The notes under the pieces were generated by a model. It saw nothing but the letters and a program-made list of their open reading frames with translations. It was not told where the DNA came from and made no database searches. This document shows positions 17,918 through 27,946 of a stretch of 64,000 nucleotides of DNA, piece after piece. The stretch's first letter is position 1. Each line of letters opens with the position of its first letter. A program made the translations under genes and the position numbers. Origin of the DNA: Pseudomonadota bacterium (lineage in GTDB: Bacteria; Pseudomonadota; Gammaproteobacteria; Burkholderiales; Gallionellaceae); the NCBI GenBank assembly GCA_021800795.1, contig JAJYYO010000003.1, positions 104,752 through 168,751 on the forward strand, in the 5' to 3' direction.

Positions 17918-20332
17918 GTGATAGCATTCTTTTCAACGTTAAAGGGCCGACTGCTGTTGCTGGTCTGCACTGCGCTCATCCCGGCCATCCTGCTGATCCT
18001 CTACACAGTCTGGCAGTCTTATGAAAATGAACTCGGCAATGTCCGCAGCGAAGTGCTGGATCTTGCCATCTCAACCCAGCTTGAAAGGAACATCAAAACC
18101 GAAGGCACACATCAATTGTTGACGGCCCTGGCAGAGGTTCCGGATCTCGCAAATCTTCGTGTCGAGACCTGCAATCGTATTTTAGAGGCAGTCCTGAAAA
18201 ACAACCTCAACTACGAGAATCTCGGCGTGATCGACAACACCGGCAATATCCTGTGCAGCGCAGTTCCTCAGAAAACGCATCTCAACATTTCAAACGTGTC
18301 CTGGTATCGTCATGTTCTTGCAACGCATGCCTTTACCGTCAGTGAGATCAGAATCGGCCAACTCACCGGAAAACCGGTGCAGATATCGGCCTATCCGGTA
18401 TTCGACGCCACGGGTCGTCTGAAGGCAGTCTTATTTTCCGCCTTGAGCATGGATCACCTTAGTCGAATCCAGCAAGGGGGTTTTTTGCCAAAAAACTCGG
18501 AAATCCTGGTATTCGACCGTCGCGGCACCATCCTGCAAAGCGCCAGTGATCCCCTGAAATGGACCGGCAAGACCTTGCCGGAACTGCCACTCATCAAGTC
18601 TGTTATACAGCAGAAGCGTGAAAACAGCACTATTGAAGCGACCGGTCTGGATGGGCAGGAGCGTCTTTATGGCGTGGTGAGACTGGGCCAGGAGGGTCAG
18701 CACAGCTTTTTGGCCGTGGGCATCCCGAAAAATTACGCCTATGCGGGAATCAACAAGATATTGCTTTTCTCCTTCGCAGGCCTTTTGCTGACGACCATCA
18801 TTGTGCTGGCGATAGTCTGGCTGGGCAGCACCATGCTCGCAGGCAGAATCAACACGCTGGTCGATGTCGCGCGTCGCTTCGGTGCAGGCAACCTTGCAGA
18901 GCGAACCCGTCTTCCTCATGACAACAGCGAAATCGGGCGCCTCGCACGCAGCTTCGACGAAATGGCCGATACCTTGCAGCAACGCCAGATGGAACTGCAG
19001 AGCCAGAAATTTGCGCTGGACCAGCATGCCATCGTCAGCATTGCCGATATTTCCGGTTTCATTACCTACGCCAATGACAAGCTTTGCGAAATCAGCGGAT
19101 ATGCACGCAATGAACTGATTGGACGAAATCACAACATTCTGAGTTCAGGACTGCACGACAAAGACTTCTTCAGACATCTCTGGGAGACCATCTGTTCCGG
19201 CAAGGTCTGGCAAGGCGAGATCAGAAACAGGAACAGGAACGGTGATGATTATTGGGTGAGTTCGACCATCGTGCCCTTCCTCGACAATGCCGGAGTTCCC
19301 TACCAGTATGTCTCGATCAGAACCGACATCACCCGCTTCAAGGAGCTGGAAGCGGCATTACAGGAAGCCAATGCTACGCTGCTGTGGCGCGTCGAAGAAA
19401 GAACGGCAGCGCTTAGCGCTGCCAAAAAACAGCTCGAACTGGATATCATCGCGAAAACACATGCCGAAGAAGAACAACACGTCGTTATCGCCAAGCTTCA
19501 GGAAATAAATCAAAAACTCGAAGAAACCCAAAATCAGCTCCTGCAATCCGAAAAGATGGCATCGATCGGTCAGCTTGCAGCCGGGGTTGCGCATGAAATC
19601 AACAATCCCATTGGTTACGTCTACTCCAACCTGGGCAGTCTGGGCAACTACCTGAACGATCTTTTCGAGGTGCTCGATGCCTATGGAAAACTGGAAGCCG
19701 AGATCACGGATGATGCGATGCTGAAAACGCTACGGAATATCACGGAAAAGGCCGACCTCGATTTTTTGAGGCAGGATCTGGCTGCCTTGATGAAAGAATC
19801 GAAGGAGGGCATAGTACGGGTGAAAGAAATCGTGCAGAACCTGAAGAATTTTTCCCATGTCGACACCAGCGATACATGGCATATGGCAGATTTGCAAAAA
19901 GGTTTGGAGAGTACGCTCAATATCGTATGGAATGAGCTCAAATACAAGTGCGAGATCAGGAAGGAATACGGCGACATTCCTGACGTGGAATGTCTCTCCT
20001 CCCAGCTCAACCAGGTATTCCTGAACCTGCTGGTGAATGCCGGACATGCGATCGAAGAGCGCGGCACCATTACGCTCCGGACAGGGCAAGTCGGCGACAT
20101 GGTCTGGGTGGAGGTGGCCGATTCCGGCAAAGGTATCCCGCCGGAAAATTTGCAACGTATCTTCGATCCATTTTTCACGACCAAGCCGATAGGCAAGGGT
20201 ACCGGGCTCGGTCTTTCCCTGTCTTACAGCATCGTTCAGAAGCATCACGGCAGAATCGAGGTGAAGAGCGAACCGGGCATGGGCGCTTCGTTTAAAATCT
20301 GGCTGCCCTGCACGCAGTCTGAATGGACTTGA
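17918..20332 (+). CDS. Membrane sensor histidine kinase with Cache, HAMP and PAS domains
   Basis: 804 residues from a GTG start with a GGGAG site upstream. Membrane helix at about 9-30, a periplasmic double-Cache-like sensor to about 285, a second helix (about 288-308), HAMP, a PAS domain (about 370-490; [19 protein letters not shown]), a long coiled coil (about 490-550), then HisKA with [15 protein letters not shown] and an ATPase domain ([25 protein letters not shown]). This is the NtrB/DctB-like class lacking a receiver. No response regulator is adjacent unless the receiver in the next protein is its partner. Confidence 0.92.
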   Translation: MIAFFSTLKGRLLLLVCTALIPAILLILYTVWQSYENELGNVRSEVLDLAISTQLERNIKTEGTHQLLTALAEVPDLANLRVETCNRILEAVLKNNLNYENLGVIDNTGNILCSAVPQKTHLNISNVSWYRHVLATHAFTVSEIRIGQLTGKPVQISAYPVFDATGRLKAVLFSALSMDHLSRIQQGGFLPKNSEILVFDRRGTILQSASDPLKWTGKTLPELPLIKSVIQQKRENSTIEATGLDGQERLYGVVRLGQEGQHSFLAVGIPKNYAYAGINKILLFSFAGLLLTTIIVLAIVWLGSTMLAGRINTLVDVARRFGAGNLAERTRLPHDNSEIGRLARSFDEMADTLQQRQMELQSQKFALDQHAIVSIADISGFITYANDKLCEISGYARNELIGRNHNILSSGLHDKDFFRHLWETICSGKVWQGEIRNRNRNGDDYWVSSTIVPFLDNAGVPYQYVSIRTDITRFKELEAALQEANATLLWRVEERTAALSAAKKQLELDIIAKTHAEEEQHVVIAKLQEINQKLEETQNQLLQSEKMASIGQLAAGVAHEINNPIGYVYSNLGSLGNYLNDLFEVLDAYGKLEAEITDDAMLKTLRNITEKADLDFLRQDLAALMKESKEGIVRVKEIVQNLKNFSHVDTSDTWHMADLQKGLESTLNIVWNELKYKCEIRKEYGDIPDVECLSSQLNQVFLNLLVNAGHAIEERGTITLRTGQVGDMVWVEVADSGKGIPPENLQRIFDPFFTTKPIGKGTGLGLSLSYSIVQKHHGRIEVKSEPGMGASFKIWLPCTQSEWT

Positions 20333-20393
20333 TCTCATCCACCTATTAATGAACTGCGAACCATAAACTCTGCAACAGATTACAATTGAGACC

Positions 20394-23300
20394 ATGAAAA
20401 GATTGACAACGTTTTTGAATACTCCGGCCGGAACGGTGATCGCGATGGGCTTGATCGTACTGCTGGGCGAATTTTCGATCATGCTGCTGATAGATGGTGT
20501 CGAGTCTATCCTTAAAGACCGCATTTCCGACATCTTCTGGGAGTTATTCGATCCCATCGCGCTCGCCTTGATCGTATCCCCCGCCCTGTATTTCCTGATT
20601 TTCAGGCCGATGCGCAATCAGCAAGCCGAACTCGAACGAAAAAACGTCGAGTTGCGCGGCAAAGATCAATTGCGTGCGTTAATCGAAGCCATCCCCGATA
20701 CGGTCTTGTTCAAGGACGGGGAGTCCCGCTGGCAGATCGTCAACGAACCTGCCAGACAAATGTTCAAATTGCACCATCTTCCCTGGCGGGGTAAAACCGA
20801 AATGGAATTGGCAGCTCTGCAACCGGAATTCCGCGCAGCCTATGAGGGATGTCGCTCGACCGACGAAAATGCCTGGCAGGCAGGGCGCTTGCTGGTGGCC
20901 GAAGAAAGCTTTGCAGGTGAGGATGGTCGATGCGTGATCCTGGAGACCCGCAAGGTGCCGATGTTCGACGAGGCGGGGCGACGCAAGGGATTGGTGGTCA
21001 TCGGACGCGACATCACCGAGCGCAAGGCTTCCGATGCGCGCATCGAACGCCTGACGAAACTCTACAGGGCGCTCAGCGAAGTCAATCAGGCCATCGTGCG
21101 GATGGATGAAGAGCCCGCGCTGTTTCCACTGTTGTGCAGGACGGCGGTGGAGTTCGGCGGCTTGGAGATGGCCTGGATCGGCCAGTTGAACGAGGCCAAT
21201 GGCCTGATCGAGCCGGTGGTGATCCACGGTAAGGGCGCGGAATATCTGGACGGCATCGTGATTTCATCGAAACAGGACGTGCCGGAAGGGCGAGGTCCGG
21301 CTGGAATCGCATTCCGCGAAAACCGCACCGTGATCGTCAACGACTTCCAGGCGAACGATATCACGGCGCCATGGCATGAGCTTGCGCAGCGCTACGATTT
21401 CAGATCGAGCGGCTACTTCCCGATTCCCCGTGCGAGCGCCCAGTTTGCCGTGTTCGCCGTTTACCATGCGCATGTCGGCGCATTCGACGCCGAAATGATC
21501 GGCTTACTGAATGAAATGTCGTCCGACATCTCGTTTGCGCTGGACAGCTTCGACCGGGAAAGGAAACGCAATCAGGCGCAGGAAGCGCTCCTTTCCAGCG
21601 AGCGCCATTTCCGCGCCTACTTCGAGCGTTCCATGGTGGGGATGGCAGCGACCAGTCCTGAAAAAGGCTGGCTGGAAGTTAACGACACCTTGTGCGACAT
21701 GCTGGGTTATTCGCGCGAAGAACTGATGCGCATGACCTGGGCCGCACTGACTCATCCAAACGATCTTGCCGCTAACGAAATTGTGTTCGGTCAGGCACTG
21801 CGCGGCGAGATTGACGAGATTACAATGTACAAGCGTTTCATCCGCAAGGACGGCATCACCGTTTATGTCTACCTCGCCGCGCGCGTCTTGCGCAAAGCCG
21901 ATGGCAGCCTCGACTACATCGTCGCGCTGATCGAGGACATTACGGGACGCAAGCTGGCCGAGCAGGAACTGCGCATCGCCGCCACAGCTTTCGAGACAGA
22001 AGAAGGCATCATGATTACCGATCTCGATCAGCGCATTCTCCGGGTCAACCGGGCCTTCACCCGTTTGACCGGCTACAGCGCCACGGATGCGATAGGCCGG
22101 ACTCCCGCCCTGCTCCATTCCGGACGACAGGATGCAGAATTCTACCGCAGCCTGTGGGATAGCGTCACACGCGACAAATACTGGCAGGGAGAGATCTGGA
22201 ACCGGCGCAAGAACGGCGAGGTTTACCCGGAATGGCTGACCATCACCGCCGTGCTTGACGCGAATGGACAGGTTGCGCATTATGTCGGGGTTTTTTCCGA
22301 TATCTCGCTGCGCAAAGCCTCGGATGAAAAAATACACCAGCTTGCCTTCTATGATACGGTGACCGGCCTGCCCAACCGGAGCCTGCTTCAGGATCGTCTT
22401 TTTCAGACGATCAATCAGGCACGCCGCCATTCGGGAAAGGCTGCCGTACTGTTTCTCGATCTGGACAACTTCAAGGTGCTCAACGACAGTCTCGGCCACC
22501 AGTATGGCGACATGCTGCTGAAGGGAGTCGCATCCCGTCTGGTCGAAAACCTGCGCGAAGAAGATACCGTGGCAAGACAGGGAGGCGACGAATTCGTCGT
22601 CATCCTGCCGGAAATGGGCAGGGAAGAGGATGTCACGCTGATTGTCGACAAACTGCTCGAAATGCTGTCTGCTTCCTTCGAGTGCAACGGGCATCAAATT
22701 TTCATCTCTGCAAGCATCGGGATCGCCGTTTATCCCAGAGACGGCGAAGATGAAGCCGCTCTGTTCAGAAATGCCGAGTCGGCGATGTATCGCGCCAAGG
22801 AGCGGGGAAAGAACTGCTTCCAGTTCTTCACCCCGGAAATGAATGAATTCGCGATGGAACGCCATGCGATCGAAAACGGTTTCAGACGCGCGCTGGAACA
22901 GGGTGAGTTTGTACTGCATTATCAGCCCCAGGTCGATTTGCAGAGCGGTCAGATATTCAGCGTAGAGGCGCTGGTGCGCTGGCAACATCCCGAAATGGGA
23001 CTGATCGCACCGTCGCGTTTCATTCCCGTCGCCGAAGAGACGGGCCTCATCGTTCCGCTGGGTAAATGGGTGATGCAGACGGCCTGTTTGCAGATCAAGG
23101 CATGGCATGATATGGGGTTCGATATCGGCGTTGCGGTGAATTTGTCGATCCGCCAGTTCAGGGATAATGAACTGGTTGAAACGGTGAAGGAAGCGCTGAA
23201 GATTTCCGGGATCGAGGCCAGGCATCTGGAGCTTGAGCTAACGGAAAGCATTTTGATCCAGGATACGGAGCAGGTGTTATCCCTGTTGCGGGAATTGAAA

Positions 23301-24464
23301 ACGCTGGGCGTACAGTTGTCCATCGATGATTTCGGCACAGGCTATTCGTCCCTCGGTTATCTCAAACGTCTACCCCTCGACCGGATCAAGATCGATCAAT
23401 CTTTCGTGAGGGATATCACCACCGATCCCGAAGATATGGTCATCGTCGAGGCCATCATTTCCATGGCGCACAGTCTGAGGCTCAGGGTGATTGCGGAAGG
23501 TGTGGAAACGCTCGAACAGCAAATGTTCCTGCATGCCCGCAAATGCGACGAAATCCAGGGTTATTATTTTTCCAGGCCGCTGCCGGGCAGCGACATCACG
23601 GCACTGCTTCAATCAGGGCGTAAGCTGGAATGCCTCGGAGGAGACGAAGGTAAGCAGACGCTTTTGCTGCTGGACGATGAGGAGAATATCCTGAATGCGC
23701 TCGTCAGGCTGCTGCGCCGGGACGGTTACCGGATACTGAAGACGACAAGCGCACATGAGGCGCTCGCCATGCTGGCCACCCACAGCGTCGGCGTTATCAT
23801 TTCAGACCAACGCATGCCGGAAATGAGCGGGGTGGATTTCCTGATGCGTGCCAAACAGTTGCATCCGGACAGCATTCGCATCGTTCTTTCCGGGTATACC
23901 GACCTGAATTCAGTGACCGAAGCGATCAACGAAGGTGCGGTATACAAATTCCTCACCAAGCCATGGGAAGACGATCTGCTGCGCGCCAATATTTCAGAGG
24001 CTTTCCAGCGTTATGAAATGCGCCGTGATCTTGATCGGACTGTGGCCGAACTTGCGTCGGCCAACCAGGAACTGTCTCGCGCCAAGCAGATGCTCGAAAA
24101 GAGGGTGGACGAAAAGACGCTCGAAGCGTTGCGCAACATGGATATTCTGAAAGTTTCGCAGGAGGTGCTGGAATGTCTTCCTGTCGGGGTGCTCGGCGTG
24201 GACGAGGATGGCATTGTCGTCCTGGCGAACAGGACTGCGCAGCAGGTTTTCGGCTCAGGATTGTTGGGAAGCTGGGTGAGCGAAAGATTACCGGCAGTTC
24301 TTTACGATTGCATCCGTCAAGCCTTCGAGAAAGGACAGTGCAATATTCCGGGATTTCAAATGCCCGAAGGGGAAATTGCGGACTGCTGGTGCCATTCACT
24401 CGGCGCATCGTCCCAGGCCAAAGGCGTCGTGCTGGTGTTTGCTCCCGAAGTTGCGAGATCATGA
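20394..24464 (+). CDS. Multidomain c-di-GMP protein: PAS-GAF-PAS-PAS-GGDEF-EAL-receiver-PAS
   Basis: 1356 residues. Two membrane helices (about 12-33, 53-72); PAS (95-205); GAF (225-385); PAS (405-525); PAS (530-650); GGDEF (655-815) with an intact RQGGDEF motif; EAL (830-1070) with EALVRW and IDDFGTGYSSLGYL; a receiver (about 1085-1200; LLLLDDEENIL, SDQRMPEMSG, LTKPWEDD, the RpfG-like form); a coiled coil and a terminal PAS-like domain. Both catalytic motifs look intact, so synthesis and hydrolysis of cyclic di-GMP are both possible. A C-terminal receiver downstream of EAL is unusual. It may take phosphate from the kinase encoded just upstream. Confidence 0.92.
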   Translation: MKRLTTFLNTPAGTVIAMGLIVLLGEFSIMLLIDGVESILKDRISDIFWELFDPIALALIVSPALYFLIFRPMRNQQAELERKNVELRGKDQLRALIEAIPDTVLFKDGESRWQIVNEPARQMFKLHHLPWRGKTEMELAALQPEFRAAYEGCRSTDENAWQAGRLLVAEESFAGEDGRCVILETRKVPMFDEAGRRKGLVVIGRDITERKASDARIERLTKLYRALSEVNQAIVRMDEEPALFPLLCRTAVEFGGLEMAWIGQLNEANGLIEPVVIHGKGAEYLDGIVISSKQDVPEGRGPAGIAFRENRTVIVNDFQANDITAPWHELAQRYDFRSSGYFPIPRASAQFAVFAVYHAHVGAFDAEMIGLLNEMSSDISFALDSFDRERKRNQAQEALLSSERHFRAYFERSMVGMAATSPEKGWLEVNDTLCDMLGYSREELMRMTWAALTHPNDLAANEIVFGQALRGEIDEITMYKRFIRKDGITVYVYLAARVLRKADGSLDYIVALIEDITGRKLAEQELRIAATAFETEEGIMITDLDQRILRVNRAFTRLTGYSATDAIGRTPALLHSGRQDAEFYRSLWDSVTRDKYWQGEIWNRRKNGEVYPEWLTITAVLDANGQVAHYVGVFSDISLRKASDEKIHQLAFYDTVTGLPNRSLLQDRLFQTINQARRHSGKAAVLFLDLDNFKVLNDSLGHQYGDMLLKGVASRLVENLREEDTVARQGGDEFVVILPEMGREEDVTLIVDKLLEMLSASFECNGHQIFISASIGIAVYPRDGEDEAALFRNAESAMYRAKERGKNCFQFFTPEMNEFAMERHAIENGFRRALEQGEFVLHYQPQVDLQSGQIFSVEALVRWQHPEMGLIAPSRFIPVAEETGLIVPLGKWVMQTACLQIKAWHDMGFDIGVAVNLSIRQFRDNELVETVKEALKISGIEARHLELELTESILIQDTEQVLSLLRELKTLGVQLSIDDFGTGYSSLGYLKRLPLDRIKIDQSFVRDITTDPEDMVIVEAIISMAHSLRLRVIAEGVETLEQQMFLHARKCDEIQGYYFSRPLPGSDITALLQSGRKLECLGGDEGKQTLLLLDDEENILNALVRLLRRDGYRILKTTSAHEALAMLATHSVGVIISDQRMPEMSGVDFLMRAKQLHPDSIRIVLSGYTDLNSVTEAINEGAVYKFLTKPWEDDLLRANISEAFQRYEMRRDLDRTVAELASANQELSRAKQMLEKRVDEKTLEALRNMDILKVSQEVLECLPVGVLGVDEDGIVVLANRTAQQVFGSGLLGSWVSERLPAVLYDCIRQAFEKGQCNIPGFQMPEGEIADCWCHSLGASSQAKGVVLVFAPEVARS

Positions 24465-24823
24465 TCCGGGTCGAAACGGTTGTTCTTGAAGATGTCAAGG
24501 CAGGAATGCGGTTGGCGGCTTCGGTATACGATCCGGCAGGAAAAATCCTGCTGGCTAAAAATGCGCAATTGAATGAAAACATGATCGCTTCGTTGTCAAG
24601 ACGGGGGGTTGCCCATGTACAGGTCGAAGTGGAAGCGTTTTTTTCCGGGAACGATATCGCCTTGCAAAAAGAGCAAATTCTAGGCCGGATTGATCATCTG
24701 TTCCGCAAAAGCGGCGATGCCCCGCTGATGGTCAAGTTGCGCGAGAAAGTGCTCGAATACCGGCTGGAGGCGTTTATCCCAAATAATCCATTAGCCTTGT
24801 CATTCCCGCCTGCGCGGGAATGA
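24461..24823 (+). CDS. Small cytoplasmic signalling-associated protein with repeat-derived C-terminus
   Basis: 120 residues. The ATG overlaps the preceding stop (ATGA), so it is translationally coupled to the c-di-GMP protein; longer in-frame starts would lie inside that gene. Residues 5-55 (VLEDVKAGMRLAASVYD, GKILLAKNAQLNENMI) resemble the small beta module found ahead of HD-GYP domains and in other c-di-GMP proteins. The remainder is helical. The last residues (LSFPPARE) and the stop codon are supplied by a REP-type repeat (24799-24823), so the original C-terminus was probably lost or altered. Confidence 0.75.
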   Translation: MIRVETVVLEDVKAGMRLAASVYDPAGKILLAKNAQLNENMIASLSRRGVAHVQVEVEAFFSGNDIALQKEQILGRIDHLFRKSGDAPLMVKLREKVLEYRLEAFIPNNPLALSFPPARE

Positions 24824-24825
24824 CG
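24799..24825. repeat. REP-type palindrome
   Basis: tcattcccgcctgcgcggga and following bases, the same unit as at 40905, 41001 and 12172. It overlaps the 3' end of the upstream gene. Confidence 0.7.
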
Positions 24826-24853
24826 AGTTTTTGTTCTAATGGACAATCCAGGT

Positions 24854-25237
24854 TTATTTGACTATTTTGAGCTGTGGTTTGCGTGGCGGAGATTTTGCCT
24901 CAGACACCGGCGGCGGTGTGCCGGCATCAGCAGGTTGAAAAACCAGCCCCTGCCCGGTTTCCTTGGCGAAAATCCCGATCACTGCATTGACCGGCACCAT
25001 CATGTCAAATGAAGCACCGCCGAAGCGACCGCTGCAGGTGATGATCTCATTGCCTAAATCGAGGTTGCGCACCGCACCGGAACTCAGGTTCAACACGATT
25101 TCCCCGTTCTTGACATAGGCCACCGGCACCTCGGTCTGCTCGTTGACGCGCACCGCAAGATAGGGTGTCAAACCACTGTCTATACACCACTCATGAATCG
25201 CCCGAATCAGATAGGGCCGTGTGGTCAAATCGTTCAC
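24854..25237 (-). CDS. sspB: ClpXP protease specificity-enhancing factor SspB
   Basis: 127 residues. Adaptor that delivers ssrA-tagged proteins to ClpXP. The folded domain (PYLIRAIHEWC, YLAVRV, GGASFDMMVPVNAVIGIFAKE) is followed by a flexible proline-rich linker and a short C-terminal peptide (PQLKIVK) that in characterised SspB proteins docks on ClpX. Four-base overlap with sspA upstream. Confidence 0.97.
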   Translation of the reverse strand: MNDLTTRPYLIRAIHEWCIDSGLTPYLAVRVNEQTEVPVAYVKNGEIVLNLSSGAVRNLDLGNEIITCSGRFGGASFDMMVPVNAVIGIFAKETGQGLVFQPADAGTPPPVSEAKSPPRKPQLKIVK

Positions 25238-25830
25238 TTTCGCATCGCTCTTTCTGCGGCTGTCAATGAGTCGATGAAACCCTGACGAGAAAATATGCGT
25301 TCAGAATATTTCAGCAGCGGAGCCGCATCCTTACCCAACTGAATGCCGTAATGATCCAGCCGCCACAGCAATGGCGCCACCGCCACGTCCAGCATGGAAA
25401 ATTCACTGCCCAACAGAAATTTTTGCTTGACGAGAATTTGCGACAACTGCGACAAATTGTCCCGAATGATCGCGCGCGCCTTCTCAGCCGGTTTGCCGCC
25501 CTGCTGAATGACATTTACATGACTGTACAATTCCTGCTCAAAACGATGCAGGAACAGACGAGCACGCCCCCGCATCACCGGGTCGGCCGGCATCAGCTGC
25601 GGATGCGGGAAGCGTTCATCGATGTATTCGTTGATGATATTGGCTTCCGTCAGAACCAAATCACGCTCTACCAGCACAGGCACCTTATGATACGGATTAA
25701 TCGCTGCAAGATCTTCGGACTTATCCATCTGATCCACGTCGATCACTTCAAAATCCATGCCTTTTTCGTATAACACTATACGACAACGATGGCTGTAGGG
25801 GCAGACCGTCCCCGAATACAATCTCATCAT
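25234..25830 (-). CDS. sspA: Stringent starvation protein A (glutathione S-transferase fold)
   Basis: 198 residues. Thioredoxin-like N-domain (LYSGTVCPYSHRCRIVLYEKGMD split over the first 25 residues) and a helical C-domain. SspA binds RNA polymerase during starvation in gammaproteobacteria. Two adjacent ATG codons (25830 and 25827) could start it. It follows the alternative complex III genes by seven bases, so it may be co-transcribed with them. Confidence 0.95.
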   Translation of the reverse strand: MMRLYSGTVCPYSHRCRIVLYEKGMDFEVIDVDQMDKSEDLAAINPYHKVPVLVERDLVLTEANIINEYIDERFPHPQLMPADPVMRGRARLFLHRFEQELYSHVNVIQQGGKPAEKARAIIRDNLSQLSQILVKQKFLLGSEFSMLDVAVAPLLWRLDHYGIQLGKDAAPLLKYSERIFSRQGFIDSLTAAERAMRK

Positions 25831-25837
25831 TACACAA

Positions 25838-26851
25838 TTACCCCTTAATTAAACTTCTGCTCTGCATAAAGCCCCGCACCAGGAAAAATCCTGCGAGCGC
25901 TACAATACCCCAAACCACGATAGCTGCGCCGACCGGATAACTTCCCGAACCGTAGATACCCGCAATCCAGATGAAACGTTCCAGAATCGTGCCCACAATG
26001 ATAGACGTCGCAACCGCAGTGATCGCTGTGACACTGTGTCTTGTCGCCGGAAAACATAGGGAGGCGAATGGTATCACAAATTTAAGCGCCAGAACCGCCC
26101 ACCAGACAAATGCATATTCTCCGAACATCATGCCGAACACACGATCCGTCTCATCGGGCAGATTGCCGTACCAGATAGTCAGATACTGCGCATAGTAGGT
26201 GTAAATATACAACAGGGTAAATGCCAGCAGCATTTGCGCCAGATAGTTGTAGACCTTCTCCGGCACCGGCGTGACCAGCTTGTTGCCTCTGTTCAGCACG
26301 TAGATCCAGATCACTAAAAAGGCCAGGAACATGCCGAAGTTACTGACGAACTGTTGCATGCCGTAAATCGCACTGTGCCAGTGCGGAACCAGCGTCATCT
26401 CGAAATCCCATGCAACCATCGTGCTGTAGAGCACGAAGAAAAACGGAATCCAGGTGGCAACCTTATGAAAACGTGCAAAATCTTCAGGACTGTTGTCGCT
26501 GACCGCCTGACGCTGGATGAACACCCAGCACAGTGCCGCCATAAAGACCATGCCGACCACTTCACGCGACATCAGCCAGTAAGGCTGGTACCAGCCGGGC
26601 ATACTGTAATCCGCAGTGACCGGACCATTCCACCAGGGGAAGGTATGCGATCCACCCGCCAGCAGTATCACCAGCAACACGGCTGCCAGCGGAAACAGCG
26701 CGTAAAGTGAAGTCGCCAGATTACGCACATTGTAACGCCACTTCGCACCGACCAGATGCAACACCGAACAAAATACCACACCGCTTAAAGCCAGTGACAG
26801 CACGACGACGAAACTGACCGTCAATACAGACCAATTACTGTATGTCAACAT
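25838..26851 (-). CDS. actF: Alternative complex III, ActF membrane subunit
   Basis: 337 residues with about ten hydrophobic segments and no cofactor motifs. It matches ActF in length, aromatic-rich character (MPGWYQPYWLMSREVVGM, FFFVLYSTMVAWDFEMTL) and position at the end of actABCDEF. ActF is an NrfD-like relative and forms part of the quinol-oxidising membrane core with ActC in known complexes. Confidence 0.93.
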   Translation of the reverse strand: MLTYSNWSVLTVSFVVVLSLALSGVVFCSVLHLVGAKWRYNVRNLATSLYALFPLAAVLLVILLAGGSHTFPWWNGPVTADYSMPGWYQPYWLMSREVVGMVFMAALCWVFIQRQAVSDNSPEDFARFHKVATWIPFFFVLYSTMVAWDFEMTLVPHWHSAIYGMQQFVSNFGMFLAFLVIWIYVLNRGNKLVTPVPEKVYNYLAQMLLAFTLLYIYTYYAQYLTIWYGNLPDETDRVFGMMFGEYAFVWWAVLALKFVIPFASLCFPATRHSVTAITAVATSIIVGTILERFIWIAGIYGSGSYPVGAAIVVWGIVALAGFFLVRGFMQSRSLIKG

Positions 26852-26862
26852 TCTATAGCCTC

Positions 26863-27417
26863 CTATTTCGACTGAGCCGCAGTTACATCTGCCGGCACCT
26901 TTTGCAATACCTGACGCACATAGTTGACCACGTGCCAGCGTTCGGTTGGAGAAAGATCGTTGGCATAGCTGGGCATCACCGCGCCTCCCAACGTCATGTA
27001 TCCAAAAATATATCCGTCAGGATAGTCCGGCGACTGCCAGCTGTGCATGGTGTTGGATGATGTCAGATTAAACGGCTGCATGATCAATTTCTGTCCGACC
27101 AGACCATCACCGGTACCCGAGAAACCGTGACAGGGCGTGCAGTAAATCTGGAACAAATGCTTACCCGTTTGCACCGATCTCGCATCAGCCTTGACCGGAT
27201 TCACCATTTTCTTGGCCGCATCAATATCCTCAACCAGCACCGTAGTGCCCGCAACCGGCACCGAACGTTTCGGAAAAGGCGTCATGCCCGGATTGGCGGG
27301 ATCAGGGCTTTCCTGAGGCTTGACACTGATCTGATTAGCCATATCTCTGGACCATGGCCAGGCCTGCGCCAGACATGGCGCCAACATTAACGACACTGCT
27401 AAGGATAACTTTTTCAT
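26863..27417 (-). CDS. actE: Alternative complex III, ActE monoheme cytochrome c
   Basis: 184 residues with a signal peptide (cleavage after AQA at about 19), one CTPCH heme site at about residue 95 and a distal Met in AVMPSYANDLSP. Periplasmic electron carrier subunit. The start overlaps the actD stop by four bases. Confidence 0.94.
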   Translation of the reverse strand: MKKLSLAVSLMLAPCLAQAWPWSRDMANQISVKPQESPDPANPGMTPFPKRSVPVAGTTVLVEDIDAAKKMVNPVKADARSVQTGKHLFQIYCTPCHGFSGTGDGLVGQKLIMQPFNLTSSNTMHSWQSPDYPDGYIFGYMTLGGAVMPSYANDLSPTERWHVVNYVRQVLQKVPADVTAAQSK

Positions 27418-27944
27418 TTCCCTGCCTCTTCCTGAATTTCCAATGCCTTGTGCTTGGTGAAAATTGCCTTCAATGTGCTGATTACGGATTCGTCTCCCTT
27501 CACCAGAATACCGATATTGTCCACCGACACCTTGGCGTTATAGAGTGGCGAGCGTTTTGCCGGCAATCCTGCGCAGATCAGAAAGCCAAGAACAGTAATA
27601 TAAACACCTCCCAGAATGAACAACTCGTAGGTCAAAACGAAGTTGGGTGGTAATGGCACGATAGGCTTGCCGCCCTTCATCTGCATGAAGAAATTGGCCT
27701 GCGCACTGGAAATCCCGAGGAAACCCAATGAACCGCCCAACAGCGCGCCGATCAGCGTGAACCATTGAACATAGACCGGTTTGTCGCCCAGGAATTTTTC
27801 GACTTCAGGATGTTCGATCGGCGACTTGACGATCATGTCTTCATTGACATCGAATCCCTTGATCGAGGTATTTCTCAGCTCCTGGACGACGGCTTCAGCC
27901 TCATCGAAGTTGCCATACAACGCAAGTAAATGACGTTTGCTCAT
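27414..27944 (-). CDS. actD: Alternative complex III, ActD membrane subunit
   Basis: 176 residues of the DUF3341 family: an N-terminal cytoplasmic domain, two membrane helices (about 60-80 and 105-128) and a C-terminal soluble part. ActD anchors the complex. It sits two bases after the actC stop and overlaps actE. Confidence 0.94.
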   Translation of the reverse strand: MSKRHLLALYGNFDEAEAVVQELRNTSIKGFDVNEDMIVKSPIEHPEVEKFLGDKPVYVQWFTLIGALLGGSLGFLGISSAQANFFMQMKGGKPIVPLPPNFVLTYELFILGGVYITVLGFLICAGLPAKRSPLYNAKVSVDNIGILVKGDESVISTLKAIFTKHKALEIQEEAGK

Positions 27945-27946
27945 GA

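Noticed and set aside
24173..24460. Long N-terminal extension of the small protein at 24461
   Set aside because: It lies inside the c-di-GMP gene in another frame; the ATGA-coupled start fits better.
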